Assembly (NCBI GenBank): GCA_024734495.1
Contig: JALMQS010000085.1
Span: 18,732,474-18,796,473, forward strand
Direction of reading: 5' to 3'
Length of the DNA: 64,000 bases
Source of the DNA: Forficula auricularia
Lineage: Eukaryota; Arthropoda; Insecta; Dermaptera; Forficulidae
Positions 1-11,159 of this stretch are shown one piece after another. Both the position numbers and the translations under genes were made by a program. The stretch's first letter is position 1. The number at the start of each line of letters is the position of its first letter. The notes beneath the pieces are model-generated. The model saw only the letters and a program-made list of their open reading frames with translations, was not told the DNA's origin and searched no databases.

Positions 1-165
1 AAATTAAAGAGGCGAAACTTTTAAGAGACGATGTATTTTCGGTAGTTTACGGGTATACATTTGGAGTGTGGTTTTTTAAGAGGAATAAAATTTTTGTACC
101 GAGACGCTGCCCGGAGGGCGTGAGCTTCGAGGCGCTGCCGAAGGCACGCCCTCGAAGCTCGTATA
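1..165 (-). repeat. Family E repeat, GC-hairpin section (partial)
   Basis: This is a reverse-oriented piece of a dispersed repeat whose other copies lie near 5.94-6.72 kb and 60.67-61.52 kb. It shares a stretch reading toward a GC-rich core with the words GAGACGCTGCCCG and GCCGAAGGCACGCC, which form small hairpins in an AT-rich surrounding. It is cut by the window edge. No coding potential is seen. Confidence 0.7.
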
Positions 166-640
166 TTAATATATATTTAATTTTTTTGAAATAAATCATA
201 CCGCGAAAATTATTATTTTTTTTTTTTTTTGAATTTAAGAAAAATATAAATTCTTAAGATTTTAGTAGACAAATTAATTTTAAAATATATATATATATAT
301 ATATTTAATTTATAATATAAGTTTTAATTAGATATGATTTAATGGGATAATGAGATTAATTCTTAATTTATTACTGCGCGGGTCATTTGAAATTTTAGTA
401 GATAAATTAATTTTAAAATTATTATATATAATTAATTTAAAGACACTTTTTAGATAAATTTAAATATTAAAATGTATTATTAAAAAAAAATAGGTTTCCA
501 ACCGATCGGGAACTTCGAGAGAAATGGTTGCATGCTCTAATAAAGTATTTATAAAGCATTTAATGATATTTTTTCATCTTTCTTTGATCAATATTCATTA
601 TTCAAAAAATATTTTTTTCAAAACATATAATTACGGACAG
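166..640. other. AT-rich interval, no gene seen
   Basis: The stretch holds A/T runs and an (AT)n microsatellite at about 285-304. I see no coding potential or recognisable RNA. Confidence 0.6.
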
Positions 641-644
641 CTAA

Positions 645-740
645 TAATCCCATCTCGAGACGCTGCCCGCCAGGGCCACCAGCCCGAAGGGCCGAGCGGC
701 CGTAGGCAAACCAGGTTCTGCTCGTTCATTAATAATTTAA
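645..740 (-). repeat. Family E GC-core fragment
   Basis: A second fragment of the family E core (GAGACGCTGCCCGCCAGGG) lies only about 500 bases from the copy at the window start. A short open frame crosses it, but the same sequence recurs elsewhere as a repeat, so it is not taken as a gene. Confidence 0.6.
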
Positions 741-844
741 TTATAGAGCTAAAGAGGGCTGTTTCCGCCAGAGAGCTCTGTAACTCGTATAATCTAAAAA
801 ACATTGGATTTTGGACCCTCCCACTCTATATTACTCTATGATGT

Positions 845-1065
845 AGTCTATATAAGCCCGACCGACACGTGATTGGCTCAGTTAACCTATAACTGGAGTG
901 GGTGCTCATACTTGAGATCGATCGCAGAATAAGTCGAACGAAACGTCGTAGTTATATTGTATTATTTGTTTCAATAAATAATTATAATTAATTATGTGTG
1001 ATTTAAATAAAAATTCAAATTTTAAAATAGTCTCATAATTAAAAGGAGATATTAGCGTGGTAAAG
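845..1065 (+). repeat. Family F repeat with hammerhead-like remnant
   Basis: The inverted counterpart lies at about 13,690-13,870, and related palindromic copies are near 38.6, 49.1 and 50.6-50.9 kb. The family is marked by AATTATAATTAATTATG and TGTGATTTAAATAAAAA. At 918-955 it reads CTTGAGA, a CGATCG arm, a loop, a near-matching arm and GAAACGTC. This resembles a hammerhead ribozyme, but CTTGAGA lacks the invariant G5 and A6, so I treat it as a dead or merely similar motif. Confidence 0.5.
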
Positions 1066-2810
1066 TCATGTGCAGGGTCATATTAATTAGCTTAATTAAA
1101 TAATAAAATAATTTTTAGATATCTAGAATTAACAGTCAGAATAATTTAATCAATTATTTCCATAATATTTAATATTTTGTCCTCCTCTTCCTCCCTCGCT
1201 TCTTCTCTAGAGTAGGCAAAACGTTTTATTTTTTCCTAGCTGATTACTCGATTGTGGTCTGTTTACTTTAAAAACAAACTGTCAAGCTTGAGATCAATTT
1301 TGCCCTCTCGCTCTTGAGTTTAGAGTAGAGCAAACGTTACGTTTATTCTCCCTAAACTGCCTCTCGAAATCCCCTTGCCAGTCTCGACAAGACAAACAAT
1401 ATCAAAGATGCAGAAACACTCCAAGGAGAACTCGAGTTCTATTATAATATTAATATTAAGCTTACAATTGGATTATTAGATAAACCAAGATGGAAACTGG
1501 CCAAGCTGTCTGTGCCTGCCTGGCATGTTTAACCCGATATAGTAAAAGAAAATAAACCAGCTAAATGCGAGTCAGGCATACACACACACTGAGAATCTGG
1601 TACCTTATATCTCTTAAAATACTTGAAATATCAAATTCATTCTTATGCTATAGTGATAAGGATAGAATAACAAATTTTTTTCATAATTTTAAGTTAAGGT
1701 AGTTGTTCGGCCAAATGCGTTTTCTTAGGATTTTTTTGAAATTTAGACAGATTATTATTTAAATACTTCTGCATCGATTGGTGGCAAAACGAAATTTTTG
1801 AACAATACAGTTCCGGAGATATTAAATTTCAAAAATCGAGTTTTTCAGGCTCTATTAACATTGCACTATACGGAATATCGGGAAATTTACATACATATTT
1901 AATTATAATTAAGAAACACTTCTTACCATTTTTATAAAAAACTAAACCAACATTAAACAATAACCAATACATATTTTAAGACAATTTTGATTCATAGTTA
2001 CAACAGAGTTTCTGAGATAATAAGGAATAAATAATGAAAAATGTATAAAAAAAAATTTAGACTAAAAACAATTTGGCAACAGCGCATTTATTAAACCATC
2101 GAAAGATGTATGCGCTAAATTTTTTCAAAATTATAATTTTCATAAGGTGTAACGTAAGCGTTGATTACATTTGTTAAAAAATTACAAAAAGATTTTTATA
2201 GAAATTTAAAATGTATTTTTTCTGTCATTTTAATATAAAAACATTCAATCTCTTACAATAGTGCCAAATTTGTCAAACGAGCACGGGACTGGCTAGATTT
2301 GGTACATAAACAGCAAAAAGTTTTGGGCTTATGAACTATGAATCCTATTGTCTGTTCTATATACTCTAGCATTAACTTTTTCCTAGTATTGTCGCGAAAC
2401 AACTACCTTAAGCCAGGGGTTCCCAAAATTTTCCGAGTCGCGGCGCCTTTTTTCAATTAAAATTTTTCCATGGCGTCCTAAAAATATGTCTAATCGTAAG
2501 TAAGAGATAAAAATTAATAAATAATTATATAGCTTCTCACTTTGTTTTTTTTTTTGTCTAGTTAGGCAAATGTCTTGCTTCAATTAATTATTAAGCTTCG
2601 CGGCGCACCTGTAAAGAGGCCGTGGCGCACGGTTTGGGATCCCCTGAATCAAGCTACTTCTGAAAATCGATAAGTACAACAATTTCATAAAAATTGTCAT
2701 TTTAAACTAAGTTAAATAAAAATAAACTGATGTGAACACCCAGATAGCTTTACCCCATACACCTGAATTTCTCTTACTATATTTAATATTTAATAAATTA
2801 ATTTATTTGA
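1066..2810. other. Unassigned AT-rich DNA
   Basis: No coding region or clear repeat boundary is recognised. Short CT-rich words (TTCTCTAGAGTAGGCAAAAC at about 1200, TTTAGAGTAGAGCAAACG at about 1320) weakly resemble the terminal word of the ribozyme-bearing family (CTACTCTCGGCAAAA, reverse sense). A small near-palindromic GC patch occurs at 2410-2640 (AGCCAGGGGTTCCCAAA ... TTTGGGATCCCCTGA), suggesting a degraded short inverted-repeat element. Confidence 0.4.
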
Positions 2811-2905
2811 AAAGATTTTGTTTTGCCTAGAGTAGCAAAGTTGTTGATTCATAAAGAGAAATCAATGAGCATGTTCTCTGCTTGATGCAAGCAAATAAAT
2901 TATAC
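2811..2905 (+). repeat. Terminal fragment of ribozyme-bearing element
   Basis: It carries the two words that mark the ends of several hammerhead foldbacks here: a degraded GCCGAGAGTAGCAGAGTTGTTGA and CTCTGCTTGATGCAA. The same order is seen, inverted, at the right end of the palindrome near 30.3-30.4 kb. No ribozyme core is present in this fragment. Another reverse-sense fragment (GCATCAATCAGAGGACAACC) is at about 3452-3471. Confidence 0.55.
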
Positions 2906-3434
2906 ATACCTAAGTGGCGAAGGATGCGTCAGGGTGGTTTGGGTGCTAGACGTGCAGATCGTCTCCGCGCTGGCTGGACTGGGTCTTGCCCACGGAAACA
3001 AAATTGAAAAATATAGGGGCAACTCCAGTCTGGTGAGCAATATTGCGGAGCGATTTGGCGTCGGGGTGGGCTCCATAATAGTCGAGGCCATCACAATCTC
3101 ATGAAAAGGAGTGTGGTGGCATAAAGCGGTGGCATCCCTCATCGCCCTAGGTATAACCCAAAAGACTATGAATGACATAACTTATAGGGAGATAAGGGGC
3201 TCTCTATTAAACCTTTATACTTTTAATAGTAGGACATATATTAGGGCGTAAAAAAATCAAATCCAGTGACAAGTGTATTTTACCCAAGTCAGTTAATGAC
3301 CCGCCCTATGAAATTTTAACTTTATTATAAAATGCCATTGTATATATTACATATAACTAAATTTGTAACTTTTGTCTGTAAGAGAAGGCCCCTCTCGCGC
3401 GGTCCAATAAAGAAAATATACATATTTATATTTA

Positions 3435-3495
3435 GTATGAATATGTTTACTTGCATCAATCAGAGGACAACCTCATCAATTTCTCCTTATGAATT
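3435..3495 (-). repeat. Terminal fragment of ribozyme-bearing element
   Basis: Reverse-sense copy of the GGTTGTCCTCTG-TTGATGCAA terminal word found at 2.87, 8.37, 29.93, 30.33, 39.28, 56.18 and 59.42 kb. No core motif is attached. Confidence 0.5.
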
Positions 3496-3599
3496 AATTA
3501 ATAATCATTTATAAAAGAATTCCCTCCTGCCCATTTTTATTGATTTTGGCCTTATTAGCAATTATAATATCACATTCTAAATTCTTCTATTATAAATAT

Positions 3600-4062
3600 T
3601 AACTTTCTTCGATTTTTGTTTAGAAAATTTTATTATTTTTGACCCCCCCCCCCCCCCCATATTCATTTCACATAGTGTGTCATTTTCATAAAATCGTATA
3701 TATGGGTGGATATGCGAAATTTCTAATAAAAGGATCAAAGGGTCGAGGATCTATTTATATATGATAGTATTTTTGAACCCTCCCCCCCCCCCCCATTTTG
3801 GTTACCAAAAGAAATAATGACTTTCTTTGTTTTTATAAGACCCCTTCAAAGTAAATTTTAACTAACTTGGTTTTTTTTTAGATTGAAAATTTTATAATTT
3901 TAAATTTTTTAAAACCTCCCCCTCCCCAATCAATTGTGGGTTCAATTTTAAATTTTGTTTTGATTTTTCTACTAGGTTTTGAGCTAGACCGTGCAAAATA
4001 TTTAGTAACGCACATACATATAAACAGACACCTAATACTAATAATTTTTTTACAATTTACAT
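3600..4062 (-). repeat. C-run (G-run) dispersed repeat, partial
   Basis: The stretch contains three poly-C tracts (about 3640, 3780 and 3915) and the words TAGGTTTTGAGCTAG and TTAGTAACGCACA, which recur in the copies at 20.4-21.3 and 62.6-63.4 kb. Poly-C lengths may be unreliable. No conserved coding frame is seen. Confidence 0.6.
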
Positions 4063-4079
4063 TCAAGAGTTTTAAAAAC

Positions 4080-4330
4080 TAAAATGCACCCCACCCCTAT
4101 GTTAGCACTTGATGGCTCTCTAAATGAACGTTTCCGAATTCAATTCGATCATCAAATTAACAATTCAATAAAATTCCAATTAAATTGCGTCAATGCCTCG
4201 AATGCAAATAAATCAATGGATTATGAATGCAAAGCGAAGGAACCCGCATCGCGTGCGGAACCCCACCCTAGCCCATTGGCCTTAACTAGTTCAATTTATG
4301 AGATTTGTTCGAGAGAATTATGACTCGATA
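4080..4330. other. GC-richer single-copy block
   Basis: A 79-codon open frame spans 4084-4323 on the plus strand, but it has no recognisable domain and no convincing start context. The block looks single-copy within the window and could be conserved non-coding DNA of the host locus. It is not called as a gene. Confidence 0.3.
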
Positions 4331-4774
4331 AATTAACATTACGAGTTATGATATTTAATAGAAATGTCCAATTAATTAACTGACTAGACGATTGTATCAC
4401 AAACGAATTTTAATCATTTTTATGTTTTTGGTAGGAAACCATATATTATACAATATATTAACAAAAAAGTAGAAAGAAAAACTAAATATAAGCAAAACAC
4501 AATGGAAGGAAATTAAGGTCGTGTCATTCATTAGGTGCTTTATACACTTTTGTTATATTTATTATTATTATTATTATTATTAAATTTCGCGTAGTTTATC
4601 TAAGATTAGAAATTAGAGATTTAGTTTTTATTTCAAATAAAATACTACAACTATTTAATAATGAAATAAATCAACAACCTAATCGTTCGTAAACATAACA
4701 AATAGAACGTTAAATAATTTAATTTAGCACTATGTTGCAAATTTCAAGTTTTAATCTTTTGAATATCAAATATA

Positions 4775-5164
4775 TAATAATAAGTACCTGGAGGCACCGA
4801 GCGATGCTCGGTAACTTCTTCCTTGTGAAACACCACCAACTCCAACCTAATTTAATTCTTCCTTCAGTTAAAATCTTTATTTTAATATTATTTTTAATTT
4901 AAAATTCTGATAAAAAGGTCGATTTTTATCTGAGAGCCGTTTTCAAATTAAAAAAATACAAATATATCTATATAGTATTCGACCACTGTACCCCCCGTCT
5001 CCACCCTGCTCGACCCTACCCCCGGATCCCCCCACCACTGCACCCCACCTTCTGCACCCCCCACATCCACCCCCGCTCCGCATCAAGATCGCTTTCTCAT
5101 CCTCAAAACTTGTTAATAGAGTTTGTTTCATCAAAATCGTTAGAGTCGTTTTTAAAATAAAAAA

Positions 5165-5215
<51 letters not shown>

Positions 5216-5280
5216 GAAGACCGAGCGTTGTTCGGGTTTAGTTAATGCTTGACAACAACACACCACAATCACACTAGTTT
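4775..5280. repeat. CCGAGCGATGCTCGGT-type repeat end, C-rich tract and (TA)n
   Basis: ACCGAGCGATGCTCGGT at about 4796-4812 is a hairpin word repeated near 40.42 and 55.75 kb, each time beside a GTACCTGG-like word. It is followed by a C-rich low-complexity tract (about 4985-5085) and a (TA)n microsatellite (about 5168-5212). The open frame on the minus strand here is low-complexity. Confidence 0.55.
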
Positions 5281-5930
5281 TTCAAGGCCTTTGAGAACAA
5301 TTTGCCCAACCCATTGTCTGTCTGGGTACAATAGTAAAAGGAAAACCTTTTTTAAACTCCAAGATTTAGATCTGTCTACCTGAGAATAATTAATTTGATT
5401 ACGAAAAAACCCATCAAAAACAATTTTGTCTAAGATGAGACCGTGACAGATCGAATTGTCATCCCAAAAACCCCTTTAAGCCGTGAATTTCATCAAAATC
5501 GGTAGAGCTGTTTTCAAAATAGAACTAAGATACAAATATATATATAAACAAATATACAATTTTTGCTCGTTTAATAAGAGTAGATAATCCATTTCTAACC
5601 TCTAATGGTGGCCTATTGATTTTTGTTTTGAAAAGTAAATATAACAATAATCAACAATTAAGTGTTTTATCATTAATTAACTAAAATTATTATTAGCTAA
5701 TTTCACATCTAAATAAAACAAAAAGCTAATTTCATATTAATTTAATAAGTAAATAGTTATATTAAGAAAACAAATATTTTTCATTATTTAAATGACCAAT
5801 TCAATTCAATTATGAATAGCATATACTTATTTAATTATAGATAATTTGATCAAATTTAAGTTTACAAGCGAAAATATTAAAGCTTACGGATCGAAGATAA
5901 TTAGGAGGGTGAAAACAAATATTTTAATTA
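5281..5930. other. Degenerate repeat, no gene
   Basis: The word TTTCATCAAAATCGGTAGAGCTG (about 5488) is shared in inverse sense with about 54.53-54.58 kb, marking a dispersed element end. The rest is AT-rich and unassigned. Confidence 0.4.
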
Positions 5931-5934
5931 CAAA

Positions 5935-6725
5935 AGCCTAGTCATAACTCCGCAAAATGGTCCGAGATGTCGCCAGCGAGGGCCACCACACCGGAGGGCC
6001 GGGCTTCGAGCTGGGAGATGAGATTGGGATTTGAATACCAAGGATTCCGTGCCTAATATTTATATACGAGCTTTGTGCGTGCCTTCGGCACGCCCTCGAA
6101 GCTCGACCCTCCGGACTGGTGCCCTGGCGGGCAGCGTCTCGGTCCAAAATTTTTATTCCTCTTCAAAAACCACACTCCAAATGTATACCCGTAAACTACC
6201 GAAAATACATCGTCTCTTAAAAGTTTCGCATCTTTAATTTTTGAGTGGCGAGGGGGGGGGGGGGGGAACAATTATCAATATATTTAATGTTTCTTAATTT
6301 AAAAAGAATTGGAGTCTTTCATTTCAAAATTCGAATATATATATTTCAAATTTGCCTGGTTAATGAAAATCGATTGGAGCCATCAGTTTAAAATCAGAGC
6401 TGAGAATTATATTTCAAATTTGCCTCGTTAATTAATATATATTTAATGTTTCTTAATTTAAAATCTATTGGTGTTTTTTCATTTTCATTCGAGTTCAAAT
6501 GAATACAATATTATCTAGACACAAAGTCTAAATCAAAAATATATAGTTTTAGTAAAAGAAATCAAGATATAAATATTAATGTGACATTGGTCTAGTGGTT
6601 AGAGCTGATGACCATAGTTCAAGAGTTCGTCGGTTCGATTCTAGGCAAGAGGGTAATTTTTTTAGAGAAATTTCTCTAAGCGTTGTTACAAATTAATCTA
6701 GATGAATATAAATATATAGTATTTA
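5935..6725 (+). repeat. Family E composite element with tRNA-like SINE segment
   Basis: In order it holds a GC-rich hairpin core (GTGCCTTCGGCAC; GGCGGGCAGCGTCTCGG), a 60-base conserved arm, a poly-G run at about 6252-6267, an AT-rich body, and a tRNA-like segment at about 6590-6655. That segment has box A-like TGGTCTAGTGGTTAGAG and box B-like GGTTCGATTC, the internal polymerase III promoter pair of tRNA-derived SINEs. The same order recurs at 60.67-61.52 kb, and part of it at 52.08-52.4 kb. The short open frames here run through hairpins and are not genes. Confidence 0.65.
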
Positions 6726-8364
6726 TAAATTATTTATTTTTTTATGGATTTCATAATTCAATAAAAAATTTAATTAATGTTTTATTAAAAATTTAATTTA
6801 TTTTGTTAATAGGGTTTTTTTAGCACCAACTAAACGATTACTAAAAAATTATTATCGAAAGATTACATACATTTTAAAGAGACAAAAATTCATCCCAATG
6901 ACGTTTTTTCACCTATTTTTTGAATCGTTTTCAAGCGTTTGGGAAAATCTTTTAATTTATGCAATAAAAAAAGTTCCAAAAATCGGTCTTTCATTTAATA
7001 GTAATGTGAAAATATCGAATATAACTAAAAGTTAATTAAAATACTTTGTAGATTTCACATACTATTATAAGAAACCCAAGCACGGGGGTGTCAGGGGGGT
7101 CAAAACTTGGGAAGTGATTTAGGCCTACCGGGGGTCTGGGAGTATGGACTACTTTTTAAGGAATTTGGTGTTGGTACTTGGTTAAACATTTTTTAAAATT
7201 ATTGGATAAAAAATACTTGGTATCCAGGTCAGTTACTTTCTGTCGAGGTTAAAGATTCTCCAAAAATAAATTCGTTTTATTTTTTATATCTTAATGTGAA
7301 ACCTACGAAGTATTTTGTATCCAATAAGTATGGAATACTCCCCAAGAAACAAGAGGCCTGTCCCCCCCCCCCCCCCAGAAAATTTTGAAGCAAATTGTTA
7401 CAATTTCACTGATTTTTAGCTGTGGTTTTATTGAAAACTGAAAGAAAAAAAAAGAGTTCAAATTTTTGTTTGTAGTTATAATGCTAGAGTTTTAAGTTCA
7501 ACAAAGTTGTTTTTGGGTAAAGTAACGGTAAAATTTCTATCTTAAGGAGTCCGCTGACCCCCTTGTCCTCGTAGACAAATTCCCAGAGGGGTCAGCTGAC
7601 CCTCCTGACCACACGGTTCCGCCGTCTCCGAGGAAACCTACGTACTAGTATTTTAATTAACTCTTATTTCAAATGTTTTACTTAGAACCGACAGAGAGTT
7701 ACCATAAAAAGTCTTGTAAACCAATTTTTCTCCAATTTTCAATATAACTATTTCTCTTTTTTTTTACCCCTTGAATAAGATATTCAGACTTCTCGTGGCA
7801 AGCAAAATAGATTGTCCATCGACCCTCTCGGCAGTCAGCCATTCTACACCCCCTGTTAAGCAATTCGGTATGCAATGCACAGCAGCACCCCCTCCACCCC
7901 TTTACAACCCCTATTCATTTGCATTGCTCGTCCACCCCCGCCCTAGCCACAAACCGAAACATCACATCAACATCAAGTTCGCTACCATCCCCTGCTCAAC
8001 CCCCTATTTGAATCAATCAAGATGGTAAACGAGCAACCCCCTCACCCCTTACCCCTGGCTATTAGACAGATGTTGCCATTAGTTAGGGCATTAGTGTTGC
8101 TTCAGCTGACAGCCCAGCCAGTACAACTCTTTTATCTAAATAGAGTGACGACTACTCTATTTAATACCAACTAAAAATAAACCATCACCCGGAGATAAGT
8201 ATGTGCGCTACCTAGATCACGTTAACGTTAACGCTATTCTATTCAGATGGTAATTAAAAATAAACCAAACAAGCATTTGAAACCATTTCTAACAGATTTA
8301 ATAACACCTAAGAGAAAATCAGAAAGAATAACCTCTTTTTTATTTTCATATGTTTATAAAAATA
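6726..8364. other. Unassigned DNA with C-rich stretches
   Basis: There is a poly-C run at about 7361-7376 and C-rich text at 7835-8060. An open frame at 7771-8028 has no domain signature. The word CCAACACC-like/GTTAAACAT near 7170-7195 resembles the boundary of the PLE-linked family. The 7.7-8.1 kb part is single-copy-looking and of unknown role. Confidence 0.35.
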
Positions 8365-8515
8365 AATCAATAAGGTTGTCCTCTGCATGATGCAAATAAA
8401 GATTCATCTGTTCAGTGACCTGCTTAATACTATTACCACAAAATGAATTTATCTAAATACAATTGGGTATTTGAACCCATGAGAAATAGCACATCAAATA
8501 TTTACATTAATTAAA

Positions 8516-8556
8516 AAGACTGATGATGAAGGTCAAATCATCGAAACCGTATTCTC
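8516..8556 (+). ncRNA. Hammerhead-like ribozyme, decayed
   Basis: The core CTGATGA (8520-8526) is followed by a linker T, a hairpin with five of six pairs (GAAGGT/ATCATC) and GAAA (8543-8546). The next bases, CCGTATTC, no longer form the palindromic A...U word, so cleavage is unlikely. The hairpin matches that of the copies at 30.0 and 56.3 kb, which suggests common descent. A terminal word of that family (GGTTGTCCTCTGC) lies 150 bases upstream at 8374. Confidence 0.5.
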
Positions 8557-8685
8557 AAATAAATAAATAAAATAAATAAAAATTGGGTGTGTGCTTAAAA
8601 CCACACGACAGAAGTGATAGCTTATATGGCATTTATAATTAATTAGCAGAGATTGTGGTGTTGGTGCAAGGTGAAACATCTTTAA

Positions 8686-9003
8686 TAAAGATAAGAGTAA
8701 ATAAATATTATATTTAATATGGATTTACTATGAGTTAAGGATACTAGGTCACTTATTTCACATTAAAATTAAAAAATTAAAAGATATAATTTTTTTTTCC
8801 TTTTTCAATATATATATTTCGGGCTATCAACCCATCTTCAGGAAACTAATTCAACTTATTGAATAACAGGTTATATATATGTTTATTGAACATAAGGAAA
8901 GAATGTTTGAATTTTTTAATTTTAATATGAAATAAGTGACCTATATCCTTAACTCATAGTAAATCCATATTAAATATAATATTTATTTACTCTTATCTGC
9001 ATT
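8686..9003. repeat. Foldback element carrying a hammerhead motif
   Basis: Arms of about 95 bases (8686-8785 and 8906-9001) are reverse complements with few differences. The spacer holds a hammerhead-like motif on the minus strand. Just outside, GGTGTTGGTGCAAGGTGAAAC (8660-8680) matches in reverse the boundary word next to the PLE relic (26.39-26.42 kb) and next to the foldback at 53.07 kb, tying the three together as one family. Confidence 0.75.
8803..8845 (-). ncRNA. Hammerhead-like ribozyme, AU-palindrome class
   Basis: On the minus strand CTGAAGA (8841-8835) is followed by linker T, stem II GGGTT/AGCCC with loop GAT, and GAAA (8820-8817). The next bases make the self-complementary AUAUAUAUAU ending in the NUH triplet AUU. 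Stem I pairs GAAA (8806-8803) with TTTC (8845-8842). It is consistent with a minimal type I hammerhead whose stem III forms only between two RNAs. Activity is inferred, not shown. Confidence 0.6.
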
Positions 9004-9204
9004 TATAATTGTAAAATTATTAAAATTTATTTATTTTTTTATAAAAAATAAGTTTTTTAAGTAAACATTTAATTATTTTTTTGAGATTGTTAAATATATA
9101 TTTATGTTATGTTATTTTTAAATATTAATATTTAATTATTAACATATCCGTCCATAATTGTATTAATTTGAAAGTTTATATTAGAAAATAAGGACAAGTT
9201 TTTA

Positions 9205-9283
9205 TGTGTGACTATTTTATTTATCAACCAACGTTTCGTCGACTTTGCCGACTTTCTTCAGGGCTTCAAAGTCATGTCACACA
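9205..9283 (-). ncRNA. Hammerhead-like ribozyme, ACGU class (left arm)
   Basis: On the minus strand CTGAAGA (9261-9255) is followed by an AA linker, stem II GTCGGC/GTCGAC with loop AAA, and GAAA (9237-9234). Then CGT makes the palindrome ACGU, with U at position 17. Proximal stem I pairs GGUU with AGCC; distal stem I pairs about eight bases (plus-strand TGTGTGAC with GTCACACA). All invariant core bases are present (CUGANGA, GAAA, NUH). Stem III would be four base pairs between two molecules. Confidence 0.7.
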
Positions 9284-9322
9284 TTCGTCTAAATTTTCTT
9301 ATTATCTTAAAATTAAGACGAA

Positions 9323-9397
9323 TGTGTGACTATTTGAAGCTCTGAAGAAGTCGGCAAAGTCGACGAAACGTTGGTTGATAAATAAAAAAGTCACACA
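9323..9397 (+). ncRNA. Hammerhead-like ribozyme, ACGU class (right arm)
   Basis: CTGAAGA (9342-9348), linker A, stem II 9350-9355/9359-9364 (six pairs, loop AAA), GAAA (9365-9368), palindrome ACGU (9368-9371), U17 at 9372. Stem I: 9373-9376 with 9338-9341, an internal loop, AAAT with ATTT, then 9389-9397 with 9323-9331 (nine pairs). The internal loop sits where natural hammerheads place their stem I-stem II contact. Predicted cleavage is after 9372. Confidence 0.72.
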
Positions 9398-9769
9398 TAA
9401 AAACTTGTCCTTATTTTCCTAATATATACTTTCAAATTATATTTAATATTAGTTTTTTTTTTAGTTTTTTTATTCAGGATTTTGGACCAAGTATTTCTAT
9501 TTTTCAATTTAGCCGTAGGATCAATCCCATTTACTGCCAAGTAAAATAAAAAGTGTGCAAGGCGGGCCAAAAGAAGTTATCACTTCAAAAAAAAATGTTT
9601 TATTTAAAATCCAGAAATTTCCCATTAGGGTCTTTGCCCTATTCAACATTTTGAGAGTGGGTGGTAAAAATAGTGTATTTTTTTATATTAGAAGAGATTT
9701 TCTCTTTGGAGAGACACGGACTGATAGAAATTTTAATTGAGAAATGATGGAAGGAAGCACAAGAATAAT

Positions 9770-10118
9770 AAAAAAATTCTTTCGAATAAAATAAATTTAT
9801 TTGATAGTCATTTTTTTCCATTCTAAAACCGACGTTTCGGAGGATCTTCCCTCCTTCTTCAATGTTTAAAAGGGGTCAATGAGGGAAACATGCAAGATAC
9901 TTCCCTCTTTTCTCCATCGCCAGTTCTCAAAATTTTTCATTTTTCAACAGAGGCATCAATAGAATTTTTATTACCTTGTATGTTATCTTGTATGTTCCCC
10001 CCTCATTGATCTCTTTTAAGCCCTGAAGAAGGAGGGAAGATCACGTTCAAAAAATGTGGAGGAAAAAATGACTGACCAATAAATCTATGTATTTTATTCG
10101 AGAAATTTTTTTTCATTA
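9770..10118. repeat. Foldback with decayed hammerhead pair
   Basis: Complementary arms (about 9770-9900 and 9995-10118) contain TTCGAATAAAATA and its complement. The left arm has a minus-strand motif (9822-9872) with stem II GGAGG/CCTCC, GAAACGTC and core TTGAAGA (C3 changed to T). The right arm has an intact CTGAAGA (10023-10029), but GAAAC is lost (ATCACGTTC). Both are predicted inactive. The open frame spanning 9639-9821 is part of this repeat. Confidence 0.6.
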
Positions 10119-10299
10119 TCCTTGGGCTTCCTAACATCACTTCTCAATAATAAATTATTTTTATGAATTTTTTAATGAAATTATATTTTTGAAGTGAAAC
10201 TTCTTTAGAGACGTATCTGTTTGAATTTTTGTTACAATAAAGGGGAAAAGACCTAATAGAGGGGAAATAAAAGACTAGTCTTGATTTGAAAATAATAAT

Positions 10300-10925
10300 T
10301 TAAATTTTCCTAATTTTAATAAATTTTATTTGTCATAAATAATTAGTGGCTTTTAAAAGAATAATTTTTTTATTTTTTATTAAACCAATTATTTTACATT
10401 AATGTATACATTGTATTTTAGCTTCGACTCCGGAGATTATCTTCTCCACCATCGACTGTCTTTGATCATCTTTTTAGTCCTTGTTTTTAATAAGAGGAAA
10501 AAACTAATTAAGTAAAAAACCTCTTTTCCGATAATTATTACAATTCCATCATTCTCTCTCCTCCTCGATCAAAAGAATAATTTTAACAAAATTGTTTATA
10601 AATTTTATTAAACCAATTATTTTACATGAATTTATGCATACATTGTTTTGAGCTTCGATTCCGGAGATTAGTTCTCCACCATCGAGTGTCCTTGATCATC
10701 TTTAGTCCTTGTTTTTAATAAGAGGAAAAACTAATTAAAGAAAAAACCTCTTTTCCGATAATTATTCCAATACCATATTGAATTCTTCTCCAAAAGAATA
10801 ATTTAAATTTCCTAATTTTAATAAATTTCATTTGTCATAAATAATTAATGGCTTTTAAAAGAATAATTTAAATTTCCTAATTTTAATAAATTTCATTTGT
10901 CATGAGCTATTAATGAGGTTTTAAA
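10300..10925 (-). repeat. Family D repeat, two tandem copies
   Basis: Two copies (about 10,330-10,560 and 10,600-10,780) share CTTCGA-TCCGGAGATTA, TTCTCCACCATCGA and AATAAGAGGAAAAA-CTAATTAA. Inverse-sense copies lie inside family C at 16.79-16.95 kb and at 54.82-54.96 kb. Read on the minus strand, the family has CGATGGT, a GGAGA/TCTCC hairpin and GGAATCGAAG, which resembles a drifted hammerhead core but lacks the invariant bases. Confidence 0.6.
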
Positions 10926-11159
10926 ATTAAAGTTTCACTTACCCCGTGAGCTTATATGGATGAGGCTCACACCTTTTTTTTCCTTTCTCTATACAATATC
11001 CTATTCAAAAATAAGAATAATTGTCTCATGGCCAGAGGAATATTAGATTCTGAAGAAAATCTTTTATTTTAGTAAAAATAAGAGACCAGTAGTACCTACT
11101 TCCCTTATTCCACCCTCCCGTCCCCCCTCCTTCCCAAAAAAGAAAGGTTGCAAATAAAT

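Larger units (their letters stand above)
9188..9420. repeat. Foldback with two head-on hammerhead motifs
   Basis: The outer arms read AAGGACAAGTTTTTATGTGTG and its complement. Each arm contains a complete hammerhead-like motif on opposite strands, and the two are nearly identical. About 45 bases separate them. The outer sequence AGTCACACA/TGTGTGACT also serves as distal stem I in each motif. Confidence 0.8.

Noticed and set aside
4943..5272. A 109-codon minus-strand frame rich in Gly and Tyr-Ile repeats
   Set aside because: It is a translation of a C-rich tract plus a (TA)n microsatellite.
6586..6660. A tRNA gene on the plus strand
   Set aside because: Box A and box B-like words exist, but acceptor and anticodon stems do not close and the segment recurs inside family E; it is a SINE-like part. 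The same reasoning applies at 23.2-23.4, 23.8, 27.7 and 45.7-46.0 kb.
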